Assembly: GCA_965237985.1 (NCBI GenBank) | Contig: OZ250161.1 | Span: 1,240,001-1,304,000, forward strand | Reading direction: 5' to 3' | Origin: G965212025 sp965237985 | Lineage (GTDB): Bacteria; Pseudomonadota; Gammaproteobacteria; Poriferisulfidales; Oxydemutatoraceae | DNA length: 64,000 bases | Shown: positions 1 to 8,948 of the stretch, in pieces | Position numbering within the stretch: the stretch's first letter is position 1 | Layout of the letters: the number at the start of each line of letters is the position of its first letter | Notes under the pieces: generated by a model | Told to the model about the DNA's origin: nothing | Seen by the model: the letters and a program-made list of their open reading frames with translations, nothing else | Databases searched by the model: none | Position numbers and translations under genes: made by a program

Positions 1-331
1 ACACGCAGGGAAAGGGCAGTGATTTCCACGAGATCTTTGTCCCATGAAACCAACAATGAGAATGCAAGTCGAATGGCTTCAGTGAAACTTTCCATATCGG
101 ATCCCTACGCAGTGCAGAGACGGTGCCGGAAAGTAACGTGTCTGCTCCGGGAATGAATGTTCATGGTGTTTCTGTTGCTTGCCCAAGCATCGTTTGCACC
201 ATGAAGATGGCATATAATCCAGCGGGTTTCGCAAGCAGGCATTTTTTCTGATGTCTGCACAGAAACTATAGCAATTTTGTGGTCGGGGTCGTTTTCACTG
301 ATGACCGTGCCGCTAAAGATAAGGAGGAAAT
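1..331. other. Left-edge stretch without a recognised gene
   Basis: No convincing coding region is visible on either strand; the short open frames here have no recognisable family and no good ribosome binding site. It presumably holds the promoter of the thiol peroxidase gene that follows, but I see no clear -35/-10 pair. The last bases carry an AAGGAGG ribosome binding site (about 320-326) that belongs to that gene. Confidence 0.5.
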
Positions 332-853
332 ATGGCAAAAATCACTTTGCATGGAAATGAATCGCAAACTTGCGGTGAACTTCCTCAAGTTGGAACCGTG
401 GCCCCAGACTTCAATCTCGTAAACCAGGATTTGGAAGACATTCATCTGGAAGCGTTTGGCCAAGTCCGGAAAATCATCTATATCGTTCCCAGTCTGGATA
501 CGCCAGTGTGTGCGATATCCACTAAAAAGTTCAATGACTTTGCAGCTCAGCATGAGGACGTGAAAATCATCATTGTTTCTTCGGATTTGCCGTTTGCGAT
601 CAAACGCTTCTGCGCCGCCGAGAAGACTTCCAAAATCACACCGTTGTCGACCATGCGCTCGAAAGATTTTCTCGAGCAGTATGGTGTGCGCATAGTCGAT
701 GGACCCATGAGCGGGCTTACGGCAAGGGCACTTCTGGTTTTGGACGAAAACAATTCGGTCATTCACAGCGAACTGGTTCACGAATTGGGCGACGAACCAG
801 ATTACCAAGCAGCGTTGAATGCCGCGGTTTCGAGGGAAGAAGCGGGCGACTGA
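332..853 (+). CDS. tpx: Thiol peroxidase (atypical 2-Cys peroxiredoxin)
   Basis: Reduces hydrogen peroxide and organic peroxides using thioredoxin. The 173-residue length matches the Tpx family. The peroxidatic cysteine sits in SLDTPVCA (Cys60) and the resolving cysteine in KRFCAAEK (Cys94), the spacing known for Tpx. The start is fixed by a strong AAGGAGG about 6 bases upstream of the ATG. The gene is monocistronic and converges on the ubiquinone hydroxylase pair. Its last codons (GAAGCGGGCGAC) form one boundary of the 169-bp tandem array that follows. The C-terminal EEAGD may therefore be original, with the same 12 bases recurring in each repeat. Family assignment is secure. Confidence 0.96.
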   Translation: MAKITLHGNESQTCGELPQVGTVAPDFNLVNQDLEDIHLEAFGQVRKIIYIVPSLDTPVCAISTKKFNDFAAQHEDVKIIIVSSDLPFAIKRFCAAEKTSKITPLSTMRSKDFLEQYGVRIVDGPMSGLTARALLVLDENNSVIHSELVHELGDEPDYQAALNAAVSREEAGD

Positions 854-1960
854 GTTTCCAGTGAGCTGGTGAAACGCCGACTCGCTTTCTGCGCTGAGAC
901 TGTGCGTGGCGCCTGCCGGTGCCGGCTGTTGTCAGCCACCTTGGCTTCCAGTAACCACATTCAGGAACCTGGAACGATCCCACCCGCAGCTTTGAAGAAA
1001 ATCCGGAGAAGCGGGCGACTGAAGTTCCAGTGAGCTGGTGAAACGCCGACTCGCTTTCTGCGCTGAGACTGTGCGTGGCGCCTGCCGGTGCCGGCTGTTG
1101 TCAGCCACCTTGGCTTCCAGTAACCACATTCAGGAACCTGGAACGATCCCACCCGCAGCTTTGAAGAAAATCCGGAGAAGCGGGCGACTGAAGTTCCAGT
1201 GAGCTGGTAAAACGCCGACTCGCTTTCTGCGCTGAGACTGTGCGTGGCACCTGCCGGTGCCGGCTGTTATCAGCCACCTTGGCTTCCAGTAACCACATTC
1301 AGGAACCTGGAACGATCCCACCCGCAGCTTTGAAGAAGCGGGCGACTGAAGTTCCAGTGAGCTGGTGAAACGCCGACTCGCTTTCTGCGCTGAGACTGTG
1401 CGTGGCGCCTGCCGGTGCCGGCTGTTGTCAGCCACCTTGGCTTCCAGTAACCACATTCAGGAACCTGGAACGATCCCACCCGCAGCTTTGAAATAAATCC
1501 GGAGAAGCGGGCGACTGAAGTTCCAGTGAGCTGGTGAAACGCCGACTCGCTTTCTGTGCTGAGACTGTGCGTGGCGCCTGCCGGTGCCGGCTGTTGTCAG
1601 CCACCTTGGCTTCCAGTAACCACATTCAGGAACCTGGAACGATCCCACCCGCAGCTTTGAAGCAAATCCGGAGAAGCGGGCGACTGAAGTTCCAGTGAGC
1701 TGGTGAAACGCCGACTCGCTTTCTGTGCTGAGACTGTGCGTGGCGCCTGCCGGTGCCGGCTGTTGTCAGCCACCTTGGCTTCCAGTAACCACATTCAGGA
1801 ACCTGGAACGATCCCACCCGCAGCTTTGAAGCAAATCCGGAGAAGCGGGCGACAGTTGGCGACCCGCACTGTGCGTGGCGCCTGCCGGTGCCGGCTGTTG
1901 CCCAGTCGGATCCCACCCGCAGCTTTGAAGCAAATCCGGAGAAGCGGGCGACAGTTGGCG
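839..1960. repeat. Tandem array, 169-bp unit, about 6.5 copies, between tpx and ubiquinone hydroxylase
   Basis: Unit starts (GAAGCGGGCGAC) fall at 839, 1008, 1177, 1335, 1504, 1673 and 1842, with a shortened unit to 1941. The spacing is 169 bp except for one 158-bp unit that lost 11 bp. Copies are nearly identical, with scattered substitutions. The bounding motif (A)GAAGCGGGCGAC is present in the tpx 3' coding end and again in the 3' coding end of the convergent hydroxylase gene, so recombination between these 12-14 bp direct repeats would generate the unit. The right end runs into the hydroxylase coding frame and duplicates its C-terminal codons. No array ORF looks genuine. Confidence 0.95.
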
Positions 1961-3096
1961 ACCCGCATGCCCAGTCGGCGCAGTGGTGGCGGGAAAAACC
2001 CCTGTGGAGAGAAAACGTATTTCAGGGTGTCAAGGGCGTTTTTCATTGCTGTGTTTCTGCCCATTGCCAGACGCTGGTAGCGGCTGAGCCAATGGCTTCC
2101 GAACACAGTTCTTTGACAGCTTTTAATACTGGCAAGCAAATCACTTACATCTGCCAGTCCTAGGTTTCCGCCCTGACCAGCCAAAGGGTGCACCACGTGT
2201 GCCGCGTCCCCAACCAGTACGCAATGGCCACTGACAAAACGTTGCGCCATCAATCCGTGCAAGGGAAAAGAAAGCGGCGCGGTCAAAACTTCCGACAATG
2301 CGAGTTTCGTGGCAAAAAAACGGTTGAATCCGCTAATAAGTTTTTTGTCGTCCCAAGTCGCAGGTGTTTCCCCTGCCGGGCACGGACAGGACCAGATTAC
2401 GCAGCCGACATCCGGCTTTGCGGTGGGCAAGAACGCGATGATGTGTCCTTCCTGGAAAACCTGCCAGCAAGTGTTTTCGTGTCCGCGTTGCGAACGCGCC
2501 AGGAAAACCACCGCCGACTGTCGGTAATCCGTAAAGTGGTGGGGTATGGCAAGGCAGGTGCGCAATCCCGAATTCATGCCGTCGGCACCGACGACTAGTG
2601 ACGCGGCCAGTTCCTCGCCGTTGTCGAAAACAAGCACAGGTGGCCCACAACACGAATCCCGAACAAAACGCAGCCGGCTCTTGTACGCCTGAAAATTGAT
2701 GTCTTGATGGGATTTCAGTGCCCGACCAAGAGCGGCACACACCAGTTTGTTTTCCACAATGCACCCTAGCCTGGGTACCCCGAAATCTGAGATCCTGAAG
2801 TGGGCATGCCCCATACTTTCGCCGTCCCATACCTGCATTGCCTCATAGTGGAGACGGCGACCGCTGATTTCGATTTCCCTCCAGGCCCCCGCTGTCGTCA
2901 GGGTAATGATGGAAGTTTCGCTGAGTGCCAGCACTGGAGGTGCGGACGGCGCATGCAAATCGAAAGATGGCGGTGGATCCCCCAATATCACGATGGGGCG
3001 GCCGGTAGTGACGAGGCGCGCGGCGGCGGAGAGTCCGGTCAACCCGGCACCGATAATGACAATTGGCAGCACGGTTGCGTCAGTAGCCAGCAGCAT
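1795..3096 (-). CDS. UbiI/VisC-like FAD-dependent ubiquinone hydroxylase with repeat-extended C-terminus
   Basis: Class A flavin monooxygenase of the UbiH/UbiF/VisC family, predicted to hydroxylate the ring of a ubiquinone precursor. An N-terminal Rossmann motif GAGLTG (about residues 16-21) binds FAD, and GDAAH with HPLAGQGGNLG (from about residue 296) is the family's second FAD motif. The start is ATG at 3096; the upstream open frame overlaps ubiH and lacks family similarity. It overlaps the end of ubiH by 17 bases, so the two are co-transcribed. The C-terminus is odd: the segment RVANCRPLLRICFKAAGGI occurs twice because the coding end runs into the 169-bp array and picks up a copy. The native end was probably near the first occurrence. 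Which ring position it acts on cannot be told from sequence. Confidence 0.88.
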   Translation of the reverse strand: MLLATDATVLPIVIIGAGLTGLSAAARLVTTGRPIVILGDPPPSFDLHAPSAPPVLALSETSIITLTTAGAWREIEISGRRLHYEAMQVWDGESMGHAHFRISDFGVPRLGCIVENKLVCAALGRALKSHQDINFQAYKSRLRFVRDSCCGPPVLVFDNGEELAASLVVGADGMNSGLRTCLAIPHHFTDYRQSAVVFLARSQRGHENTCWQVFQEGHIIAFLPTAKPDVGCVIWSCPCPAGETPATWDDKKLISGFNRFFATKLALSEVLTAPLSFPLHGLMAQRFVSGHCVLVGDAAHVVHPLAGQGGNLGLADVSDLLASIKSCQRTVFGSHWLSRYQRLAMGRNTAMKNALDTLKYVFSPQGFFPPPLRRLGMRVANCRPLLRICFKAAGGIRLGNSRHRQAPRTVRVANCRPLLRICFKAAGGIVPGS

Positions 3097-4300
3097 CTGG
3101 CAAATCCAGCCCACAGGCCAGCCGGGAATAAGGTGGGAGGAGACCAAGCCCTCGGCGCACGATGTTCCGCCTCGTAAATGGCAACAGGTCCATGGCCAGG
3201 AAACACGCTCCGCGAAGTGGCTGGAGAAAACTCCAGTGTTCAAGAAACGAACGGGCAAGAAAATCTGTAAGGCGGGTAACGCGTCTGATGTCGGCACTGC
3301 GGCACTGCTCGTACATTTGCAACGCAGGGTCACCTGCCAAGTCTTTCAGCTGAAAGATATTTTCTACCAGAGTGGCAATGCCCCGCAATCCCAGGTTATA
3401 ACCCTGACCCGCTATTGGATGGATTTTGTGTGCGGCATCCCCAATCAAGACGATGCGGCCTTGGACCAGCCGGTGTGCGTATTCCAGCGCGATGGGATAG
3501 GCACCTCGTATTCCGACTGTCTGTATTTTTCCCAGTCGCCAGCCAAAAGCGGCATGCAGGGAAGCTCTGAACTCGGCATCTGAGGCAGCCATCAGTTTTT
3601 CCGCAACGTCGGTTTTTTGCATCCAAACCACCGCGTTTTTCCCGGAGGACAAAGGCAGCAGTGCCAACGGACCTTGAGGGGTGAAACGTTCAAAAGCTGT
3701 GTGCCGGCGAGGATTGCTGGTTTGGATTTCACAGAGGATCGCAGATTGCTGGTAATCCCGACACCGAACTCTAAATCCGGAAGTGTCCCGGAGTTTCGAG
3801 CCGCCACTTGCCAAAACCACCAGGCGTGCTGCAAAAGGTGTACATCCCGGTTTACGCGCATGGATGAAAACCCGGCCGCCACGCTGGGAAAGGGAGCTGA
3901 CTTCGACATCACGAACACATTGAATCTGCTGCGCTTCAGTCACTGTGTCATGCAGTACTTTCAACACTGTCGAGTAGGGAACGACCCAGCCCAAGGCATC
4001 GAGATTTTCGTTTTTACAGTGAATTGTGATTTTGCCAAAGCCACCTTGTTCCGAAACATGTATCGACCTTATCGCCTGTGCAACAGGCGCGAGTCGTGAC
4101 CAGATGCCCAGTGAAGACAGGATCCGGTAGCTGCTGTCGGACAGGGACAGGGCACGCTCTGGTAAAGTTTTTTTCTCCGCCTCGGACACCAGCGAGCCCT
4201 TGTCAATCAAGATCACGGTTTTTCGATATTTTCGCAAAGCGACGGCCAGACTCAGTCCTGCCAAGCCGCCGCCGATGATGGCTACGTCGCAGTTTTTCAT
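3080..4300 (-). CDS. ubiH: 2-octaprenyl-6-methoxyphenol hydroxylase UbiH
   Basis: FAD-dependent monooxygenase of ubiquinone synthesis, 406 residues, close to the usual length. It has GGGLAGLS (residues 10-17) in the dinucleotide-binding fold and VLIGDAAHKIHPIAGQGYNL (from about residue 284), both diagnostic of UbiH-family hydroxylases. It is the first gene of a two-gene unit with the UbiI/VisC-like hydroxylase. pepP lies upstream in the same direction, the usual gammaproteobacterial order pepP-ubiH-visC. The first 26 codons are copied six more times in the 208-bp array upstream, so several spurious copies of its start codon exist between pepP and the true gene. Confidence 0.93.
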   Translation of the reverse strand: MKNCDVAIIGGGLAGLSLAVALRKYRKTVILIDKGSLVSEAEKKTLPERALSLSDSSYRILSSLGIWSRLAPVAQAIRSIHVSEQGGFGKITIHCKNENLDALGWVVPYSTVLKVLHDTVTEAQQIQCVRDVEVSSLSQRGGRVFIHARKPGCTPFAARLVVLASGGSKLRDTSGFRVRCRDYQQSAILCEIQTSNPRRHTAFERFTPQGPLALLPLSSGKNAVVWMQKTDVAEKLMAASDAEFRASLHAAFGWRLGKIQTVGIRGAYPIALEYAHRLVQGRIVLIGDAAHKIHPIAGQGYNLGLRGIATLVENIFQLKDLAGDPALQMYEQCRSADIRRVTRLTDFLARSFLEHWSFLQPLRGACFLAMDLLPFTRRNIVRRGLGLLPPYSRLACGLDLPDAAGY

Positions 4301-5685
4301 TTCATGAGCAAGGAATAACAGTTGGTGAGTTCATTGAAACTCCGCCATGTACACTTCAATTTCTTCAGGCTCTCTCACCGGTTTTTCACTCAGCACTTTG
4401 TTTCCAGCCGCAGTGACCAGAACGTCGTCTTCGATATTTTCGCAAAGCGACGGCCAGGCTCAGTCCTGCCAAGCCGCCGCCGATGATGGCTACGTCGCAG
4501 TTTTTCATTTCATGAGCAAGGAATAACAGTTGGTGAGTTCATTGAAACTCCGCCATGTACGCTTCAATTTCTTCAGGCTTTCTCACCGGTTTTTCACTCA
4601 GCACTTTGTTTCCAGCCGCAGTGACCAGAACGTCGTCTTCGATATTTTCGCAAAGCGACGGCCAGGCTCAGTCCTGCCAAGCCACCGCCGATGATGGCTA
4701 CGTCGCAGTTTTTCATTTCATGGGCAGGGAATAACAGTTGGTGAGTTCATTGAAACTCCGCCATGTACACTTCAATTTCTTCAGGCTCTCTCACCGGTTT
4801 TTCACTCAGCACTTTGTTTCCAGCCGCAGTGACCAGAACGTCGTCTTCGATATTTTCGCAAAGCGACGGCCAGGCTCAGTCCTGCCAAGCCGCCGCCGAT
4901 GATGGCTACGTCGCAGTTTTTCATTTCATGAGCAAGGAATAACAGTTGGTGAGTTCATTGAAACTCCGCCATGTACGCTTCAATTTCTTCAGGCTTTCTC
5001 ACCGGTTTTTCACTCAGCACTTTGTTTCCAGCCGCAGTGACCAGAACGTCGTCTTCGATATTTTCGCAAAGCGACGGCCAGGCTCAGTCCTGCCAAGCCA
5101 CCGCCGATGATGGCTACGTCGCAGTTTTTCATTTCATGGACAGGGAATAACAGTTGGTGAGTTCATTGAAACTCCGCCATGTACGCTTCAATTTCTTCAG
5201 GCTCTCTCACCAGTTTTTCACTCAGCACTTTGTTTCCAGCCGCAGTGACCAGAACGTCGTCTTCGATATTTTCGCAAAGCGACGGCCAGGCTCAGTCCTG
5301 CCAAGCCGCCGCCGATGATGGCTACGTCGCAGTTTTTCATTTCATGGGCAGGGAATAACAGTTGGTGAGTTCATTGAAACTCCGCCATGTACACTTCAAT
5401 TTCTTCAGGCTCTCTCACCGGTTTTTCACTCAGCACTTTGTTTCCAGCCGCAGTGACCAGAACGTCGTCTTCGATATTTTCGCAAAGCGACGGCCAGACT
5501 CAGTCCTGCCAAGCCGCCGCCGATGATGGCTACATCGCAGTTTTTCATTTCATGAGCAAGGAATAACAGTTGGTGAGTTCATTGAAACTCCGCCATGTAC
5601 GCTTCAATTTCTTCAGGCTTTCTCACCAGTTTTTCACTCAGCACTTTGTTTCCAGCCGCAGTGACCAGTACGTCATCTTCGATTC
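4222..5685. repeat. Tandem array, 208-bp unit, 7 units, fused ubiH 5' end and pepP 3' end
   Basis: The junction motif TTCGATA(T) occurs at 4222 (inside ubiH), 4430, 4638, 4846, 5054, 5262 and 5470. The periodicity closes at 5678 (inside pepP, TTCGATTCG). Every spacing is exactly 208 bp. Each unit carries, on the minus strand, the last 33 or so codons and stop of pepP, a spacer of about 30 bp, and the first 26 codons of ubiH. The shared TTCGAT at ubiH codon 26 and near the pepP end is a 6-bp microhomology that explains the unit boundary. Variant sites (CCGCCGCCG/CCACCGCCG, GAGCAAGG/GGGCAGGG) tend to alternate, which suggests later duplication of a 416-bp dimer. Confidence 0.97.
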
Positions 5686-6886
5686 GTACTCCCATGTTTT
5701 TCCAACCCCGCCTGCGCACCTTGGACAGGTAAAGCCCGGGTTCCACCGTAAGTACCATCCCCGGCACGAAAGGTCGCCATTGCTCTGCGGTTTTGTAATT
5801 TCCGACATCATGCACGTCCATGCCCAGCCAGTGCCCGGTTTTGTGCATATAAAATTCCCGATAGGACTGTTTTTGCAAAGCCCGCCTCAAAGGCCCGCTG
5901 ATCAACTGCAAAGCAATCAACCCTTTGGTCAGTTCCCGGACCGCGGCAGCGTGTGGATCGTTCCATACATTGCCTGGTTTAACGGCTTTGATCGCCGCTT
6001 CCTGTGCCTGTAAAACCACTTCATAAAGCGCTTTTTGTTTCGGTCTGAAACGTCCGTCAACGGGGAAAGTACGAGTGATGTCTGCGGCGTATCCGGCATA
6101 TTCCGCACCAGCGTCTATGAGCACCAGTGAGTTTTTCTCCATGACCGCACAGTTTTTGAAGTAGTGCAAAATGCAGGCGTTGGCACCAGCGCCAACAATG
6201 CAGGGATAGGCTTCGCAGGTCTGGTTACGGACAAATTCACGCACCAGTTCGGCGGCCAGAGCGCTTTCATTTTCTCCTGGGCAGCAGGCGCGCATCGCAC
6301 TGTAGTGAGCTGCTACCGAAATATCCACTGCGCGTTGTATCAACGCCACTTCGCTGCGCGATTTTCTTAACCGCATTTCATGTACGAGATCATCAAGTGA
6401 TGCCAGTTCAGCAAACCTTGTGGCACTGGAAAGGGTGCGGAGACTCTGTTTTTTGGCCAGATCCATGAGTTCGGACGCGAATTTTCCGTTATTCTCGAAG
6501 GAAAAAAATACTTTGTCGCGCTGATCCAGAAGTTCCGGCAAAAGTTTCGGGAACCGCTGAATCGGGAAAGCCTGGTCAGCGCCATAATCACGCACCGCAC
6601 CAGAAGTCCCAGCACAAGGACCTTCCCAAACCAGGCGCACAGTATCCGGCTCGCGGCAGAAAAGCACAAACTCTCCGGCGCGCCTTTCGGGGATCAGTAC
6701 CGCCACGGCATCCGGCTCATTGAATCCCGTCAAATACTTGAAGTCGCTGTTTTGGCGAAATGGATACTCAAGATCTTTGGAACGAATGCTGGTTTTGGCT
6801 GCCGTTAAAACCGCCACCGATGTTTTGCCGATTTTCTTTAACAGTTTACGCCTGCGCACCGCGCATTCCTGAATGTCAGTTGCCAT
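5579..6886 (-). CDS. pepP: Xaa-Pro aminopeptidase PepP
   Basis: Cytosolic metallopeptidase (M24B) that removes an N-terminal residue preceding proline. At 435 residues it matches the family. All five metal ligands are visible: Asp258 and Asp269 in LIDAGAEYAGYAADITRTF, His352 in HKTGHWLGMDVHD, Glu382 in LTVEPGLYL and Glu403 in GVRIEDDV. It is divergent from the zapB-like/zapA pair and precedes ubiH, the order known from enterobacteria and pseudomonads. Its last codons are repeated in the downstream 208-bp array. Start ATG at 6886 gives a normal N-terminus. Confidence 0.95.
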   Translation of the reverse strand: MATDIQECAVRRRKLLKKIGKTSVAVLTAAKTSIRSKDLEYPFRQNSDFKYLTGFNEPDAVAVLIPERRAGEFVLFCREPDTVRLVWEGPCAGTSGAVRDYGADQAFPIQRFPKLLPELLDQRDKVFFSFENNGKFASELMDLAKKQSLRTLSSATRFAELASLDDLVHEMRLRKSRSEVALIQRAVDISVAAHYSAMRACCPGENESALAAELVREFVRNQTCEAYPCIVGAGANACILHYFKNCAVMEKNSLVLIDAGAEYAGYAADITRTFPVDGRFRPKQKALYEVVLQAQEAAIKAVKPGNVWNDPHAAAVRELTKGLIALQLISGPLRRALQKQSYREFYMHKTGHWLGMDVHDVGNYKTAEQWRPFVPGMVLTVEPGLYLSKVRRRGWKNMGVRIEDDVLVTAAGNKVLSEKLVRKPEEIEAYMAEFQ

Positions 6887-6986
6887 ATTTCAGATCTGGT
6901 GGTGCCAAAATGGATTTGAAGTTTTGCTGGGTGACCGCTGCATGATTATTGACCATGCCGATAATTTTCGCATACTAACAAACACC

Positions 6987-7220
6987 ATGGCGGAAGCTCC
7001 TGAAAAAGATGCCAGCGCAGAAAGTCTCGATTCGCTTGAAAAAAAGATCTCAAACTTGATCGAAAGCTGGAATGCCTTGGTGGAAAACAATGCACGTTTG
7101 CATAAAAAGCAGTCTTTCATGATTGAACAAATAGCTGAACTGCTGAGAAAGAACAAGGCTGTGAATGGGAAAATCAATGTTTTGGTTCAGCGACTTAAAC
7201 AATTGGAGCGTTCGGTGTGA
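6987..7220 (+). CDS. ZapB-like coiled-coil division protein (TIGR02449 type)
   Basis: A 77-residue, highly charged, predicted coiled-coil protein with heptad-like leucines (SLDSLEKKISNLIESWNALV through LVQRLKQLERSV). The position directly before zapA with a 4-base overlap (GTGTGA) is that of the small TIGR02449/ZapB-like family in gammaproteobacteria, thought to assist Z-ring organisation. I start at ATG 6987 because residues encoded before it overlap the pepP promoter region and look non-coding. No enzymatic motif is present. Family assignment rests on size, composition and context more than on a signature. Confidence 0.75.
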   Translation: MAEAPEKDASAESLDSLEKKISNLIESWNALVENNARLHKKQSFMIEQIAELLRKNKAVNGKINVLVQRLKQLERSV

Positions 7221-7561
7221 GTGCTGAATCAGTTCAATTGAATGTTGAGATTCTGGGCAAGGCATATTCCATCGATTGCCCGGAAAATGAACGGGCAAGT
7301 CTGCTTGAAGCGACGGAAATGTTGAAGATCAATCTGCAAGAGATGCGCAAGAAAAGCCGTGCTGCCAACCGGGTGGATCTGGTTGTGGTTTCAGGTTTGA
7401 ACATGGCGCACGAAGCCATTAAAAACCACAAGTCCAATGTCGGAAGACAGTCTGCGCTGACGAAACGAATTCAACGTATCGGTCACAAAATAGAAGAGTG
7501 TATGAAGGCTCTTACCGATGGCAAATTTGGAGAAAGTCCGAATACTCCTGCTGATGATTGA
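7217..7561 (+). CDS. zapA: Cell division protein ZapA
   Basis: Bundles FtsZ filaments at midcell. The 114-residue frame starts VQLNVEILGKAYSIDCPENE, which matches the ZapA N-terminal beta-hairpin pattern (G-x-x-Y-x-I-x-C-P), followed by a long C-terminal helix that dimerises. The start is a GTG overlapping the end of the zapB-like gene by 4 bases, so the two are translationally coupled. The gene is followed by a candidate 6S RNA, as in many gammaproteobacteria. Confidence 0.9.
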   Translation: MSAESVQLNVEILGKAYSIDCPENERASLLEATEMLKINLQEMRKKSRAANRVDLVVVSGLNMAHEAIKNHKSNVGRQSALTKRIQRIGHKIEECMKALTDGKFGESPNTPADD

Positions 7562-7604
7562 AAACAGGCGTGCGAATTTCAAGTGTTTTGAGTTGCTGAC
7601 TGTT

Positions 7605-7805
7605 TGCCGATAGCTTCCGCACAGGAAGAGTTTGGGGGCTTACACCCCTGTCGGTCTCAGTACCGTCGGAAATCACGTGTGTACGCCAGGGTCTTCGGGG
7701 GTTTCATACTCGTGGATGTCCGACGACCATGAAGGAAAATTCAGCCTGACCAGCGGTTCGGATTTTCACGCCGTGCCAGGGCCGCAGGTCCTGTGTCTGC
7801 CGTTT
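7605..7805 (+). ncRNA. ssrS: Candidate 6S RNA (SsrS)
   Basis: In many gammaproteobacteria ssrS lies just after zapA. Here no protein follows zapA, and the stretch can fold into a long rod. An outer stem GCACAGGA (about 7618-7625) pairs with TCCTGTGT about 170 bases later. A middle stem CGTCGGA pairs perfectly with TCCGACG, enclosing a terminal arm. The span of about 180-190 nt is the size of 6S RNA. I have not verified the central bubble that RNA polymerase binds, and primary sequence similarity to the E. coli RNA is weak. A covariance-model search with the 6S family would decide. Confidence 0.42.
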
Positions 7806-7990
7806 GTTCAGGCTTCAGGCTTGCAAGAACAGGCACGACGACTCAGGCAACAATCAGCTTATGTGATCCTGTGATTTAAGCACTGGGTCGTTGTTGTATG
7901 GCGATGGAAAACGGAAAAAAAGACGGTGCCGGTCAAAACGCCGGCCACCAGGAAGCGGGCAACAAAGGAAGAGGTCTCGCTCTGTAGAGC
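7806..7990. other. Spacer after the candidate 6S RNA
   Basis: No gene recognised. The next gene is on the opposite strand and ends at 7991, so this is a convergent spacer. A short open frame overlapping the RNA candidate is not convincing, since it has no family resemblance and no ribosome binding site. Confidence 0.4.
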
Positions 7991-8605
7991 TTAGCGCTTT
8001 GGCGATGTGACCAAGGAACTACGTTTTTTTGTGGCCATGAAAAACAAAACACCACCGGCCACGGTGCCGCTGAGTGTGCCGTAAAGATGGGAATCCACTA
8101 AAACATTCACCCCTGCCAGTTCTTCTGTCAGGGGAAGTGCGCCGCTGTTTTGTTCATAAACCAGTTTGGCCGCTATCAGTATCAGAGCGACAATGGCACT
8201 GATGTCGCGGCGATCAATGTGCAGGCGGCACAGGCAGATTGTCACCAGCAGGCCGTGCAAAATCGCGGAGAACCCTGAAAAGTAAGATACCTGTGGTTGA
8301 AATTGGTAAATGCCGAAACTCGTACCTGCCATGCAAACCAGCAATGCAAGCGTCCAAGCCCTGGCATCCAAAACCGGGTAGGCGTACAGCCAGACCAGAC
8401 CCCATGCCACCAGGTTCATAACCAGATGAGGAAGCGTCGCATGCCACAGATGGCCACTGAATGCCGACCACAGGTTCCCGGAACCTATGGCTTCCCGGCT
8501 ATAGGCAAAGGTCAAATCCTTGCCATTGCTGTACAAAAACAGAGCAATGGCCGTCACTGACAACAGGACGAGACCAGAAAAAATATTATGTACCCGGTTC
8601 GACAT
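7991..8605 (-). CDS. Rhombosortase-like rhomboid intramembrane serine protease
   Basis: A 204-residue polytopic membrane protein with about six hydrophobic segments. Family features are HLWHATLPHLVMNLVAWG (the rhomboid HxxxN-type helix), the nucleophile region GFSAILHG with Ser about 113, and DSHLYGTLSG with His about 173. The pattern GxSxxLHG plus DSHLxG is typical of rhombosortases, which cleave GlyGly-CTERM proteins, rather than classical GxSG rhomboids. The start is ATG 8605, overlapping the upstream rhodanese gene by 20 bases; the longer frame would extend into it. No GlyGly-CTERM substrate is visible in this window. The alanine after the catalytic serine, where glycine is usual, is a deviation worth noting. 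Confidence 0.75.
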   Translation of the reverse strand: MSNRVHNIFSGLVLLSVTAIALFLYSNGKDLTFAYSREAIGSGNLWSAFSGHLWHATLPHLVMNLVAWGLVWLYAYPVLDARAWTLALLVCMAGTSFGIYQFQPQVSYFSGFSAILHGLLVTICLCRLHIDRRDISAIVALILIAAKLVYEQNSGALPLTEELAGVNVLVDSHLYGTLSGTVAGGVLFFMATKKRSSLVTSPKR

Positions 8606-8948
8606 CCCCGCCTTGAGATTGCCATTCTTTGAATCCGCCTGCCAAGGTACTGGTCTGTGCAAAACCCATTTGTTTCATGGTCAAGGCAACAAGCACAGAC
8701 CTTCCACCACTCGCGCAATAGACAATATACTTTTTGTTTTTGGCAAAGACTTTGTTGTACAAAGGACTGTCGCTGTCAACCAGAAATCCCAGCATGCCTC
8801 GTGCGGCGTGCTGGGCTTCCGGGATTGTGCCGCTTTTATGCAATTCTGTACGGTCTCTTACATCAACAAACACAGTGCGCTCGTTTTTGAATTGCTCCTG
8901 TGCCTGTTCAAAGTTGATTTTTTCAATGTGAGCGCTTGCTTGCTTCAT
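8586..8948 (-). CDS. Rhodanese-domain protein
   Basis: Single-domain rhodanese of 120 residues. FVDVRDRTELHKSGTIPEA is the conserved N-terminal CH2A-like segment and YCASGGRS carries the catalytic Cys78 in the active-site loop. It is cytoplasmic, with no signal peptide, and probably moves sulfane sulfur. It overlaps the rhombosortase-like gene by 20 bases, so the pair is one unit. The functional link between the two is unknown. The physiological acceptor cannot be inferred. Confidence 0.88.
   Translation of the reverse strand: MKQASAHIEKINFEQAQEQFKNERTVFVDVRDRTELHKSGTIPEAQHAARGMLGFLVDSDSPLYNKVFAKNKKYIVYCASGGRSVLVALTMKQMGFAQTSTLAGGFKEWQSQGGDVEPGT

Noticed and set aside
932..1916. Repeated minus-strand frames of 63-108 codons in the 169-bp array
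   Set aside because: All encode the same repeat in two frames (starting MWLLEAKV or MGSFQVPE), with no family resemblance or translation signals.
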